Shown here piece after piece: positions 27,670-36,724 of a stretch of DNA of 64,000 nucleotides. Below the pieces are notes generated by a model. The model did no database searches and was not told the origin of the DNA. It worked only from the letters and a program-made list of their open reading frames with translations. Position 1 is the stretch's first letter. Each line of letters opens with the position of its first letter. The translations under genes were made by a program, and so were the position numbers. Source of the DNA: Rummeliibacillus suwonensis (lineage in GTDB: Bacteria; Bacillota; Bacilli; Bacillales_A; Planococcaceae); assembly GCF_007896435.1 (NCBI RefSeq), contig NZ_VCBL01000001.1, positions 1,981,068-2,045,067 of the forward strand. Reading direction: 5' to 3'.

Positions 27670-27919
27670 TATTGATCCCCCTACAGTTTTCTATAATAAT
27701 ATCATAATTTTTGGGGGAGGACGTTGGATCTACGTCAAGTATCTGGACACACAAAAGTTTATTTTTTGGTGTCCATACATCTATACTACTTTCATACAAA
27801 ACACTTTCTTTTTACAGTTAAATGTAAATATATTATAAATTTTAAAAAAATACTTAATTTGAAAATAATTACATGTTATAATTTTTATGTATTAAAATAT
27901 TAAGAAAAGAGGTTATAAT

Positions 27920-28402
27920 ATGAAAGCACAAAAAATTTTAACATGTACACTTTTTTCTTCAGTTCTTTTGGGCTCAACAATTTTTACTGTTTCTACAAAT
28001 GCCAGCGCTTCTTCAAATACTAGTGCATCTGAAAATACCCAAGTAAGCCAATTTGTGAAACCTAGTGAATTAGAAAAAGTTATACAAGAAGAAAACTTAT
28101 CTGTAGAAGAATTAATTGCGTATGGTAACTATGTGAAAGCAGAATCTTCACAAGGCAACTCTCTGTATTGGAAAGGAGCAGCTGTAAAAAAAGCTGTTAA
28201 ATTTATGGTTGATCATTCTAATATTATTCCTTCAAAAACTGTTCGAAATGCAGTGGATAAATATGGTTCTAAAATTATTAATGCGATCGATACAGCGGAA
28301 ACATATACATGGTACGGAATAGCAAATGCATTAAGTAAAGCAGGTATACCTGATAAGTATGCTGATCTGATTGCCGATTTTATTGTTACATTCTTATTAT
28401 GA
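27920..28402 (+). CDS. Secreted bacteriocin-like precursor (candidate)
   Basis: A 160-residue exported protein. Signal peptide about 1-30 (LLGSTIFTVSTNASA); a polar, acidic region 31-75; then an 80-residue cationic segment from about Ser81 (SLYWKGAAVKKAVKFMVDHS) that ends in a hydrophobic tail, YADLIADFIVTFLL, at the last residue. No cysteine follows the signal region. This pattern (leader, acidic pro-part, cationic/amphipathic C-terminal peptide) recalls class II or SdpC-like antimicrobial precursors, but I do not recognise the family. SD AAGAGG. The next gene, 4 bp away, encodes a membrane protein fitting an immunity role. Confidence 0.6.
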   Translation: MKAQKILTCTLFSSVLLGSTIFTVSTNASASSNTSASENTQVSQFVKPSELEKVIQEENLSVEELIAYGNYVKAESSQGNSLYWKGAAVKKAVKFMVDHSNIIPSKTVRNAVDKYGSKIINAIDTAETYTWYGIANALSKAGIPDKYADLIADFIVTFLL

Positions 28403-28406
28403 GACT

Positions 28407-28988
28407 ATGATTAAAAAATTTTACTCTCTACTAATCACTCTTCTTATTTTTGGAACTATATTATTCCCTATCCTGATTATAGATATTCTTATCATTTATT
28501 TTACAAAAAATTATTATTCTAAGTTAATATATTTAGTATTATTTCTTTTAATTTTTTATATACTTGATTTGCTATTAGGTATATTTATAGACAATATATT
28601 AAAGATTAGTAATGATTTTAACTTATTCAAAGTTAATCATTTATTTTCTGGAATTTTTGACTTTTTAGGAAGCTTTATTATTATCATCTATCTCGATTCC
28701 TTTTTTAATTCAATCAATTTGTCTATTAGCATTAAATTATTGATTGCTGGATTACACACATTACTATTCTATCTAATCAATAGATTTCATGATGAAAATG
28801 ATCAAAATGATATTCATATTGAATCTTCTGAGATAATTAAGTCTATTGAAAAGGAAGTAAATTGCATTTTAAAAAAGGAAGATGAAGATATGTTAACTTG
28901 TATAAAATTAATGAGAGAGAAATACCCAGATGTTCCCCTAAAAAATATTATAAAGATCGTCCGTAAAACAAATAATATCAATCATTAA
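28407..28988 (+). CDS. Membrane protein, possible immunity partner
   Basis: A 193-residue, AT-rich protein with about five or six hydrophobic segments within 1-135 (for example SLLITLLIFGTILFPILIID) and a soluble, charged C-terminal 60 residues (SSEIIKSIEKEVNCILKKE). ATG 28407 starts 4 bp after the stop of the secreted precursor, indicating coupling. Many bacteriocin immunity or export proteins look like this, but homology is not visible. A terminator follows at 29003. Confidence 0.6.
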   Translation: MIKKFYSLLITLLIFGTILFPILIIDILIIYFTKNYYSKLIYLVLFLLIFYILDLLLGIFIDNILKISNDFNLFKVNHLFSGIFDFLGSFIIIIYLDSFFNSINLSISIKLLIAGLHTLLFYLINRFHDENDQNDIHIESSEIIKSIEKEVNCILKKEDEDMLTCIKLMREKYPDVPLKNIIKIVRKTNNINH

Positions 28989-29002
28989 TTTTATACAAAA
29001 TC

Positions 29003-29040
29003 AAGCCCTCTTCCAAACAACAGAGGGCTTTAAATTGTTT
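29003..29040 (+). terminator. Terminator after the bacteriocin-like pair
   Basis: AAGCCCTCT and AGAGGGCTT form a 9-bp stem followed by TAAATTGTTTTC. Confidence 0.75.
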
Positions 29041-29189
29041 TCATTCAATCTTTTAACCAACAAAATATATTGACTAAATACTATGAAAACTATTTTAGAA
29101 GTATTTTTTCCTCCATAACAGTTCGTTTAAATTCCTTTCGATATTATTCCACAAGTTTACTACATAGTAAAAATAGTTTTATATTGTAT

Positions 29190-29559
29190 CAAGCGTGTTG
29201 ATTATCCCATTTTCTCTACAAAATATAAGTGTATTCACTGATTTCCGCTACGGCTTGCCCGCTTTCCTGCGGGCGAATGCTGGGGGCAACAGGATGTTGG
29301 TCACGGAGTCGTTGCCACAGGACGTGGCGCCCTTAGACTCCGTTCCTTAATCGCTACGCTGCGGGGTCTCATCTATTCGCTTTTCCCGCGGGACATTGAA
29401 TTTACTTTCTGAATCCACACCGCACGAAGGAAATGCGCATGCATTTTCGAGGAGTCGAGCAAGCCTTCACTCCAATCTACATAAATGGAGCTAAAAATAC
29501 ATGTTTTTTTAGAATTTTGTGCAATTTATCACCTATTTTTTTCCTAATCAACACGCCTG
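29190..29559 (+). mobile_element. RE-A, MITE-like element (370 bp)
   Basis: Ends CAAGCGTGTTGATT and the inverse of CAGGCGTGTTGATT. Perfect 9-bp duplication ATATTGTAT (29181-29189 and 29560-29568). Same orientation as the copy at 26008, with which it shares most of the interior. Confidence 0.92.
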
Positions 29560-29604
29560 ATATTGTATACTTAACTATATACTAATTAGAATCGGGGGAT
29601 CATC

Positions 29605-29709
29605 ATGTCATTAGATACGAATTCATATGTTTGGAGACCTTTTTCCATATCACCGCCACCGTTTACTCAACAATCCGCATTGAACACGCTTATATTAATA
29701 ACAGATTAA
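29605..29709 (+). CDS. 34-residue leader-type peptide (candidate)
   Basis: ATG 29605 follows GGGGGATC. The peptide starts MSLDTNSYVWRPFSISPPPF and ends TLILITD. Its stop codon directly abuts the hairpin at 29707-29741, which in turn touches the SD of the EamA gene. The layout suggests a translated leader, but a chance ORF is possible. Confidence 0.4.
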   Translation: MSLDTNSYVWRPFSISPPPFTQQSALNTLILITD

Positions 29710-29741
29710 GAATCTGCGAAATATAAGCTGTTTCGCAGATT
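29707..29741 (+). promoter_or_regulatory. Hairpin upstream of the EamA exporter
   Basis: AATCTGCGAAA and TTTCGCAGATT pair perfectly over 11 bp, with no T-run. The SD GAAGGAG begins at the 3' side of the stem, so the hairpin could influence translation of the next gene. Confidence 0.6.
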
Positions 29742-29755
29742 CGAAGGAGTAAACG

Positions 29756-30631
29756 ATGAAATCTACGATACAGTTTATCTTATCAATGATCATTTTTGGT
29801 ACAATCGGTTTTGTTATCCGATACATTGATTTAGCTTCGAGCGAAAGAGCTTTATTCAGCAGCTCCATTGGCTGCTTATTTTTAATATGTATATTTTTAA
29901 TGATGAAGAAAAGTATGCCTTGGGCAGCCATCAAAGTCCATGCAACCATCTTATTTTTTTCAGGAATAGCATTGGCTGGTAATTGGATTTTTCTTTATCA
30001 ATCATACGATCATACGACGATTACAAACGCCACACTAAGCTATTATTTTGCACCTGTGTTTGTCATGATTCTTGCACCGTTCGTCTTGAAGGAGTCATTA
30101 TCCATTAAGAAAATCATTTGCATTGCAGTCGCAATTATTGGAATGATCTTCATTATGGGGAATAGCTTCAGTACATCTGGAAAACAAGATCTAATAGGCA
30201 TTTTTTATGGCTTGATCGCCGCTGCCTTCTATGCCGCGTTAATGATCATCAATAAATTTATTTTAGGAATCGGTAAATTAGAGCTAACCATTATTCAACT
30301 TGCTATTACCTCTTTACTTCTTTTGCCATACGTATTTTTGACAGAGGGATTTGGGATTTTTGAAGTACCTACTTCATCTATTCCATTTATTATCATCTTA
30401 GGTTGTATCAATACTGGTATTGGATTTTGGTTATTTTTTTCTGGTATGGAAGGATTGAAAGGACAAAGTATTGCGATGTTAAGCTATGTAGATCCATTCG
30501 TAGCTATACTTGGTTCATCGATCATATTACGGGAACAAATGACCGTTATTCAAATGCTTGGCGGAGTACTGTTATTAGGGGCTACCTTTGTGAGCGAATT
30601 GACCTTCATCAAATTCTCAAGACATTTATAA
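29756..30631 (+). CDS. EamA/DMT-family exporter
   Basis: A 291-residue integral membrane protein with ten hydrophobic helices in two EamA repeats (about 5-135 and 150-285). The second repeat has the usual SYVDPFVAILGSSIILREQM before the last helix pair. DMT exporters commonly move amino acids, nucleosides or drugs; the substrate is not visible. ATG 29756 follows GAAGGAG. A mini-ORF and hairpin precede it, and a strong terminator follows. Confidence 0.9.
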   Translation: MKSTIQFILSMIIFGTIGFVIRYIDLASSERALFSSSIGCLFLICIFLMMKKSMPWAAIKVHATILFFSGIALAGNWIFLYQSYDHTTITNATLSYYFAPVFVMILAPFVLKESLSIKKIICIAVAIIGMIFIMGNSFSTSGKQDLIGIFYGLIAAAFYAALMIINKFILGIGKLELTIIQLAITSLLLLPYVFLTEGFGIFEVPTSSIPFIIILGCINTGIGFWLFFSGMEGLKGQSIAMLSYVDPFVAILGSSIILREQMTVIQMLGGVLLLGATFVSELTFIKFSRHL

Positions 30632-30654
30632 AGGAATAGGTTAATAACGTACTA

Positions 30655-30688
30655 AACAGTGGGAGATATTCGTCTCCCACTGTTTTTA
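30655..30688 (+). terminator. Terminator after the EamA gene
   Basis: AACAGTGGGAGA and TCTCCCACTGTT form a 12-bp stem followed by TTTAAA. Confidence 0.9.
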
Positions 30689-30772
30689 AATAGGAACTTG
30701 CGGAAAAATTTACCTTGAAATCATTTTGGTTCATCTTTTTGAATCAATGAATTTTCTAATTCTATAAATTAT

Positions 30773-30830
30773 CAAACGTGTTGATTAGAAAGAAATCAGG
30801 AAATATATTTAACATAATCCTAAAAAAATA
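30773..30830 (+). repeat. RE-A left end fragment
   Basis: CAAACGTGTTGATTAG matches the RE-A left end; similarity stops after a short distance. It lies next to an RE-C copy. Confidence 0.5.
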
Positions 30831-30846
30831 TATTTTTCGCCTTTCT

Positions 30847-31063
30847 AATAAAGTGAAGCTTCCATCAGTGGGGGTTTTCTTCATCCCCCCACTGGGCTAG
30901 AGGAACGGAGGTGAAAAGCGACACGTCCTGTAGCAACACCTGAAGGACCAACATCCTGCCCGCCCAAACCAATCGGACGCATGCGGCAGTTGCCCTCCAT
31001 CTATCTTTCTTGTTTCTCTATAAATCTTGAAATAGGGGGCTAACCGCCCATTAAAGTGGAATA
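30847..31063 (+). repeat. RE-C repeat, long form
   Basis: Starts AATAAAGTGAAGC, ends AAGTGGAATAAA. It has the module with altered arms (GCGACACGTCCTGTAGCAAC), showing decay of the inner stem. The remaining gap to the cupin gene holds no gene that I trust. Confidence 0.75.
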
Positions 31064-31291
31064 AAAGAATTACTAACCATTGAAAATTTTTTGAATGTGC
31101 TAATGAAGAGCTTTCGTCTCCTATTTTTCATTTCAGTTGTGTATTCTTCATACCCTTTCCTTCGTTTCATAAGATCAGACTCATTTCTTATGCTTGTATC
31201 ATAAAAATAAATCTCACACCAAATGAATAGCCTATTCATACAATACATACGGAGTTCGTTCTTATGAAAACTAAAAGAGGTGATGAGAATT

Positions 31292-31813
31292 ATGAGTAAA
31301 AGTGTAGATTATGCCTCTCCATCCGCTCAGTTTACTTTTGATGTCAATAAAAGCCCTTTATTTATCAAAAATAGCCAAAATTACATTAACGTATTAGGGA
31401 TCAATCAGTTGAATACATTAGACAATGTATCTCTACTCGATATTTTTCTTAGTCGAAGTAACATCGTAGAGCCCCACTATCATCAAAACGCATCTGAACT
31501 TGTCTATTGTATTTCAGGTGCTGCTGTTGTATCCATGTTAAATCCATTTACAAATCAAATTCACAATTATTATATTACACCAGGCCAGGTGACAAATATC
31601 CCACAAGGCTGGTGGCATTATGAAGTAGCGGCAGTTGATCATACGCACCTTCTGGCCATTTTTAATGCTCCTACCCCGCAAGTCATTTTAGGTTCTAACA
31701 TTTTGAAATTTACACCTTCCAATATCATGTCCCATACTTATGGCTTCAATGAAAATCAGTGGAAACAACTAACCGCATCCATTAAACCAAACACCTATAT
31801 AGGACCTCAATAA
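31292..31813 (+). CDS. Cupin-domain protein
   Basis: A 173-residue single-domain cupin. Motif 1 is EPHYHQNASELVYCISG (two His and Glu metal ligands) around 62-80; motif 2 is PQGWWHYEVAAVDHTHLLAI around 108-128. It resembles the oxalate-decarboxylase/germin-like cupins of Bacillus, but as a single rather than double cupin, so its catalytic activity is uncertain. ATG 31292 is 10 nt after AAAGAGGT. A GTG and an ATG closer to the SD are less likely starts. Monocistronic. Confidence 0.88.
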   Translation: MSKSVDYASPSAQFTFDVNKSPLFIKNSQNYINVLGINQLNTLDNVSLLDIFLSRSNIVEPHYHQNASELVYCISGAAVVSMLNPFTNQIHNYYITPGQVTNIPQGWWHYEVAAVDHTHLLAIFNAPTPQVILGSNILKFTPSNIMSHTYGFNENQWKQLTASIKPNTYIGPQ

Positions 31814-32136
31814 AAAGAAGTAGATGGTACGATTTCGTTCAGCCATTCTAAAAAAGAAATCGTAGTCAATTGGTTTAACTACGGTTTTATGATCTCTTAT
31901 GACAAGCAACAAATTCTACCATCTCTATCTTTTAACTCACTTAATAAGATACAGATATTTAAACTTGAAAGTTTTTTTCAAAGATGTTGTTCGTTTATTT
32001 TCGCTTACTAACAATAACGTTTCCCTACAATCAGAACAGAAAAAGGCCAGGAAAACATGAATCTTATATTTTCACATTCTCAGAAATCAAAATATGATCG
32101 TATATTACATGATTAATATGCAACCTATAAATATGG
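31814..32136. other. Intergenic between convergent genes
   Basis: An imperfect stem (ACGATTTC at 31828 with GAAATCGT at 31855) could terminate the cupin transcript. Nothing else recognised. Confidence 0.4.
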
Positions 32137-32958
32137 TTAAAACATTTCTTTAGTAAAAGCATATAAATTTGAAGTGATATTATTAAGACTCTCTATGATC
32201 TCACTAAAATCTTGAGCAAGTTTTGCTTCTTCAGTAGAGGCAATCGTTATTTGCTTCATATTTTCCTGTAAATTTCCGATATTATTTTTTACATTATCAA
32301 GAGAGGTTTCTATTTCTTTTGCTGAATCTGCTGTTTGATTCGACATTTTTCGCACTTCTTTTGCAACAATATTAAATCCAGCGCCATGCTGACCTGCACG
32401 TGCCGCTTCAATTGAAGCATTTAATCCAAGTAAGTTCGTTTGTCTAGAAATAGATTTAATAAGTTGCGTAATTTCATTTGTTTTCTCGGAATCTTCTAAC
32501 GCTTTTTGAGATTGAACATGAATTTCCTCACTCGTTGCAGCTAACTCTTCTGAATGAGATGCAATGACATGAGATTTATCCTGTAAATTCATCACAATTT
32601 GTCGAACAGTATCAATATATCCCTCTAGTTTTTTTTCTTTATCTAAAGGTTTCCCAAATGCTAAAACGCCCACTAATTTATCCTTTTCATAAACAGGAAA
32701 AGCATATGCATTGATAGGCATACCATATACACTTTCATCTAAATAAATATCAGAATTTTTCCCATTCAGGGCGGTTTGAAGATTTTCATCATCTTTTAAA
32801 ACTTTTGCCCCTACTTTATAACCAATTTCTAAATTTTCTCCTGGTAAATATTTTGTTATCGTTTCATTTTCTTTTTCAACAACAACTACTACGGCCTCTT
32901 TCTTTAATGCTAAATGTATATAATCAGCCGATATCGTTAAAGCTTCAATAATATTCAA
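32137..32958 (-). CDS. Soluble methyl-accepting chemotaxis-type signal protein
   Basis: A 273-residue cytoplasmic chemoreceptor. There is no membrane segment. The N-terminal 125 residues form a PAS/GAF-like sensor region ([20 protein letters not shown]); the rest is a coiled-coil signalling domain with the hairpin-tip sequence [17 protein letters not shown] that contacts CheA/CheW. It is short compared with typical MCPs, resembling B. subtilis YfmS. A TTG at 32958 with GGAGG 8 nt upstream is the likely start; the earlier GTG lies in the SD itself. Monocistronic. Confidence 0.88.
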   Translation of the reverse strand: MNIIEALTISADYIHLALKKEAVVVVVEKENETITKYLPGENLEIGYKVGAKVLKDDENLQTALNGKNSDIYLDESVYGMPINAYAFPVYEKDKLVGVLAFGKPLDKEKKLEGYIDTVRQIVMNLQDKSHVIASHSEELAATSEEIHVQSQKALEDSEKTNEITQLIKSISRQTNLLGLNASIEAARAGQHGAGFNIVAKEVRKMSNQTADSAKEIETSLDNVKNNIGNLQENMKQITIASTEEAKLAQDFSEIIESLNNITSNLYAFTKEMF

Positions 32959-33473
32959 AATAAAAACCTCCACAGTTTAATAGTCAATTATGCTTTTTAG
33001 TAATTATTACCCATTACATTGTCATTATAGCAAAAAACAATTTACAAATATAATATTCTTCATCAAAATTTAATGAAAAAGTTTTTCTTGATGAAAGCAT
33101 ATGGAAAAGGCAATCATATAGTCTTAGGCCTCTACTTTCTTACTTCATTGAAAAAAGATCCATTTTTCTTTTATTTAATTTCAAATGATAAATGTCCCAG
33201 AAGAATTCTTAAAGCTTCGATTCTCAATAAATCGAATTTTCTTTATAGAGACCCATAAAGACCTATATTTATATAAAAATCCAACAGTAAGCCTACTGGC
33301 CCGTTCTTTTCGTTTTCCTATTATTAGGTATAAAGTGTGTATTCATAAAGTTTTTAATCCACCCATTATCATTTTCCCAATTACACGGAATTGTCTCTTC
33401 TTCAAGAAGATAAAAGGATTTTCCATTGCAAAACAACATCTTTCTGTTTAATATGGAACTTTTCCACACAAAA
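32959..33473. other. Intergenic, no reliable gene
   Basis: Overlapping short frames exist on both strands here, but none has an SD, a recognisable domain or a consistent reading, so none is annotated. Confidence 0.4.
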
Positions 33474-34061
33474 CTAGATGAACATCTTAATCCCAAAAAA
33501 GATTAGGATCATCCCTATTACATAATCAATATATTGTAATTGGTGTAGATCAACGAGCCGATTTAGATATTTTCCTGATAAACTGGTAAATCCCAAAAAT
33601 AAGAAAGTTGCAGTTATACAACCGAACGCATATAGTACAGTTGGAATGAAACCAACAAGTTTATGCGAAGCTATTAACGAACCAAACGTCCCGGACCAAA
33701 AGACAATCGTTAATGGATTAATCAACGTTATTTTGATGCCATAACTAAAACTATTGCCTTCAAATGCTATTGACTTGTTAGTCTTTTTGCGAGCATTTCT
33801 TATAAAAGTTACCCCAAAATAAATAAGTATGACCATTCCTAGGAAACTGATCATGTTTTTTATGTGAGGAATTTGTAGCAGAGCGGATACGGACGTGAAC
33901 GATAAACAAATATAAAAAGCATCTACTAATGCAACGGCGCAAGTCATTTTGAGTCCTTCCATGAATCCTTTATTGATTGACAAATGCAATACTGTAAAAA
34001 ATACTGGACCGACAGACAATTGAAGCAACAATCCTAGCATTAATCCCGATATATATTCCAT
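33474..34061 (-). CDS. LysE/RhtB-family exporter
   Basis: A 195-residue membrane protein with six hydrophobic helices. The family start GLMLGLLLQLSVGPVFFTVL has the GP motif in helix 1, and NPLTIVFWSGTFGSL lies in the middle. Members export amino acids or their analogues. ATG 34061 lies 7 nt after GGGGGAG; the ATG six codons upstream overlaps the SD. Followed downstream by a low-information gap; upstream is an RE-C copy. Confidence 0.9.
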   Translation of the reverse strand: MEYISGLMLGLLLQLSVGPVFFTVLHLSINKGFMEGLKMTCAVALVDAFYICLSFTSVSALLQIPHIKNMISFLGMVILIYFGVTFIRNARKKTNKSIAFEGNSFSYGIKITLINPLTIVFWSGTFGSLIASHKLVGFIPTVLYAFGCITATFLFLGFTSLSGKYLNRLVDLHQLQYIDYVIGMILIFFGIKMFI

Positions 34062-34143
34062 CTCATTTCTCCCCCACATTTCTGCCTTTATACTTTGACA
34101 ATATTCTTTTTCTTGGCTTTCTTAATGAAGTTGAGACCATCCT

Positions 34144-34303
34144 CATAAAGTGAAGCTTCCATCAGTGGGGGTTTTTCTTCATCCCCCACTGATGGTTAGC
34201 TAAACCAATCGGGCTTTTACGGGCAGTTGTCCCCCCACCTGTCTTTCTCGCTTCTCTCTAAACCTTGTGGTGGGGGTCTTACTGCCCGTTAACGCGGGAT
34301 AAA
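34144..34303 (+). repeat. RE-C repeat, short form
   Basis: Starts CATAAAGTGAAGC, ends ACGCGGGATAAA. It goes directly from the first hairpin to GCTAAACCAATCGGGC, lacking the nested module found in long copies, so it marks the module's insertion point. Confidence 0.8.
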
Positions 34304-34526
34304 TTTTAACCATTGATTTTCGTCCATTATACTTTTATCTATCGGACGTATAGCTGCAAGCTTTTATTTTTTCGTAATATGTACAATTCAATTGTGCCTA
34401 ACCCCTATTTAAAATGCTTAAAAAGAATCATTTTGGGACAAGTTTCAAAATGATCAGCCAAGAATAAAATATTTATCATATGAGTTGAATTTTACGATCC
34501 TTTATTTGAAAGTGAGGAGAGATAAA

Positions 34527-34784
34527 ATGAAAAATAATCAATCTTCTCAAAAACCCGAATTATCTGAAAATTATGCAGCAAAATTAGCTGTCATCGCGGG
34601 AGCCATAACCACACTTGGCGACGGACTTGCAACTATTGCGGCCGCGATTGCTTTACAAGAAGCAGAAAATAGTGATTCTAAAACGTCGCAAAATAATACA
34701 AATCATTCTAGACAACTCGATCAAATTCAAAGACAATTGGACCAATTGTCTCGTAGAATGGATAAGCTTGAGCGCAGAAAATAG
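34527..34784 (+). CDS. Small alpha-helical protein, Bacillus-type family
   Basis: An 85-residue protein. A hydrophobic/Ala-rich helix with NYAAKLAVIAGAITTLGDGL at about 14-33 continues into AAAIALQEAEN, then a Gln-rich amphipathic coiled coil (RQLDQIQRQLDQLSRRMD). I recall similar short proteins in Bacillus genomes, with no known function. ATG 34527 follows GTGAGGAGAG; a more upstream ATG has no SD. Confidence 0.65.
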   Translation: MKNNQSSQKPELSENYAAKLAVIAGAITTLGDGLATIAAAIALQEAENSDSKTSQNNTNHSRQLDQIQRQLDQLSRRMDKLERRK

Positions 34785-34945
34785 GAACTCTTCAGTTACG
34801 AGATATGAATTATTTCTAAATAGTTTTATCTTGTGGCTTCGTTAAATATTCAATTTGCGTAATAAATAACTCAATCAATTTTTAAAAATTCCAATTCCTG
34901 TGATAGAATTTGAACATAATCCTACATAGGAAGGGACGTTTTTTC

Positions 34946-35719
34946 ATGAAAGAGTATTTTGTCAAAAAAGCGAATGGTATTCTTCGTTATCATGATTTTC
35001 CTGGTCAAGAAATACCCATTCTATTTATCCATGGGCTTGGATGCGCTGGCTCATTTGATTATCCGCTTGTAGCAGCACAGGAAACCCTAAAAAAACACCG
35101 TTGTATTTTAGTTGATCTTTTAGGTTCCGGGTATAGTGACAAACCAGATGATTTTACTTATACAGTTAATGATCATGCAGAATATCTTGCGGATTTTGTT
35201 ACTTCCATTGGATTGCAATCTTTTGTCTTATTTGGTCATAGTCTAGGAGGAGCCATAGCACTGTCTTTAGCCACTAAATGCCGTGCTCAAATCGATAGAA
35301 TAATCTTGAGTGAAGCCAATTTAGATAAAAGTAGTATGGGCTCAACCAGCAAGTATATTGCGGATTTTGATATGCAGGATTTTCAAGAGAATGGTTTTAG
35401 TAAATTGGTACAAGAAAGCCGAACAAACGGAAACCAAATGTGGGCAGCAGCCTTATCATCATGGTCGCCTACAGCAGCTTATCTCATTTCTAAATCAGCG
35501 GCAGAAGGAGAAGAACCATCATGGAGAGAACTATTATACTCGCTTGATTGTCCTAAAACCTTCATCTTTGGAGAGAATTCATTACCCGATCCTGATCTGC
35601 AGGTACTTAATGCTCACAATATTCATATTGAAGTTGTAAAAAATGCGGGACACTCTATGGCTTGGGAAAACCCTCAAGGATTGGCTTGGGCAATCGAACA
35701 AGGCATCCAAGCAAGATAA
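34946..35719 (+). CDS. Alpha/beta hydrolase
   Basis: A 257-residue hydrolase. The oxyanion-hole LFIHGLGCAGSFD comes near 30-42, then DLLGSGYSDKPDDF, the nucleophile elbow GHSLGGA with Ser near 101, an acid near 215, and His in NAGHSMAWENP near 238. The catalytic triad appears complete. Substrate unknown; similar proteins are esterases or C-C hydrolases. ATG 34946 follows GGAAGGGA. A short perfect hairpin (TTTAAGGAA / TTCCTTAAA) lies about 105 bp downstream. Confidence 0.9.
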   Translation: MKEYFVKKANGILRYHDFPGQEIPILFIHGLGCAGSFDYPLVAAQETLKKHRCILVDLLGSGYSDKPDDFTYTVNDHAEYLADFVTSIGLQSFVLFGHSLGGAIALSLATKCRAQIDRIILSEANLDKSSMGSTSKYIADFDMQDFQENGFSKLVQESRTNGNQMWAAALSSWSPTAAYLISKSAAEGEEPSWRELLYSLDCPKTFIFGENSLPDPDLQVLNAHNIHIEVVKNAGHSMAWENPQGLAWAIEQGIQAR

Positions 35720-35856
35720 ACTTTCATGGGTCATGGCTTCTAGCTACACATGAAAAAGATGATTACACAGGAAATATACATATTAGTTTAGAAAAATTTT
35801 TTAGACTTGATCATTCAAATCAGCTTTAAGGAATGTTTTTCCTTAAAACCTATTGA

Positions 35857-36016
35857 TGATAAGGCGAACATTCATACAGTGGGTAGTTTTCTTTATCCCA
35901 CTGTATGTTAGTTGACCCAAGCTAGCGTTTGCAAACAGTCGCTCCTACACCTATCCCCTTGTTGATTACTTAAATCCTAAAGCGTGGGAACTACTACCTT
36001 GTTCATACGGGATCAA
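35857..36016 (+). repeat. Decayed RE-C repeat
   Basis: It runs from GATAAGGCGAACATTCAT through CAGTGGG / CCCACTG to TACGGGATCAA; the interior is eroded but in the RE-C order. Confidence 0.45.
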
Positions 36017-36032
36017 TTGCGTCCTAGTGTCA

Positions 36033-36227
36033 TTACGTCCAGATTTTTTCGAGCTTGCTTGAAAAATTGCCCTGATTTAGCGAAAGTTTGTACATCCCAT
36101 TTCGCCTCCTATAGAAGAGGTGAGTGTCTTCTGTACCTGTCACGACTCTTTCGGTACATAAAATATTGGCTCCTGTCGCTACAGCTTTCGCCGCATAAAA
36201 CATTGCTGAATCAAGATAAAAATTCAT
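36033..36227 (-). CDS. Unrecognised 64-residue protein (uncertain)
   Basis: The reading starts MNFYLDSAMFYAAKAVATGA, continues NILCTERVVTGTEDTHLFYR and ends SSKLEKIWT. It lacks an SD but its ATG overlaps the stop of the preceding small frame (ATGA), as in translational coupling or a broken longer gene. No family recognised. Confidence 0.35.
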   Translation of the reverse strand: MNFYLDSAMFYAAKAVATGANILCTERVVTGTEDTHLFYRRRNGMYKLSLNQGNFSSKLEKIWT

Positions 36228-36331
36228 GTTTTCAAGCTTTTGAGCAATTCTATAATTTCTCTTCTCAACTTTTGTAAATTCTCGCTAAGCATTTGCAATT
36301 CTATTTTAATTTGTATAATTTTTTCTTCCAT
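36224..36331 (-). CDS. 35-residue helical peptide (uncertain)
   Basis: ATG 36331 follows AGGGGTG. The sequence (MEEKIIQIKIELQMLSENLQ and on) is strongly amphipathic, a likely coiled coil. Its stop overlaps the start of the next frame. The pair may be two small coupled genes or one gene split by a frameshift. Confidence 0.4.
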   Translation of the reverse strand: MEEKIIQIKIELQMLSENLQKLRREIIELLKSLKT

Positions 36332-36463
36332 CCACTACACCCCTATTCTATAGCTCTCTATTATATCTATAGTTCTATGAATAGGTATTATATCCCTCTT
36401 TATATATTTAAAATGGAAAATAAGTAAAATAATTAATTTTTATGTTAGAAGTAAAAAAATAAA

Positions 36464-36521
36464 CCCTCACCATAAACTGAGCAACATCATCGTTAGGATC
36501 CAGCTTAGAATGGTTGAGGGT
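36464..36521 (-). terminator. Terminator of the 61-residue protein gene
   Basis: On the minus strand TACCCTCAACCAT pairs with ATGGTGAGGGT, then TTTATTTTTTT. Confidence 0.75.
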
Positions 36522-36538
36522 AATTATGTACCTGATTT

Positions 36539-36724
36539 TTATTGAACTTTTTCAATAAGTACTCCCTTGATCTGATCAAAATTTATACAACATAGTCCTT
36601 CAATCATGATCATATCTAGTTCATTAATCCGTACACGCTTTAAAGATGGCAGATCATTATCTGTATAGTAATCTAAAACTTGCCCATTTTTAAATCTCAC
36701 ATAGACATTGTATTTATCTTCCAT
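36539..36724 (-). CDS. Small hypothetical protein
   Basis: A 61-residue protein, MEDKYNVYVRFKNGQVLDYY at the start and FDQIKGVLIEKVQ at the end, with alternating beta-type hydrophobicity. It looks like a small single-domain beta barrel, not identified. ATG 36724 follows an excellent AGGAGGTGG, and a terminator lies downstream, so it is probably expressed. Confidence 0.65.
   Translation of the reverse strand: MEDKYNVYVRFKNGQVLDYYTDNDLPSLKRVRINELDMIMIEGLCCINFDQIKGVLIEKVQ

Noticed and set aside
31051..31248. Minus-strand 65-codon frame upstream of the cupin gene
   Set aside because: Overlaps the RE-C end and the probable cupin promoter; no SD or family.
33073..33496. Overlapping frames on both strands between chemoreceptor and LysE genes
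   Set aside because: Mutually overlapping, no SD, no recognisable residues.
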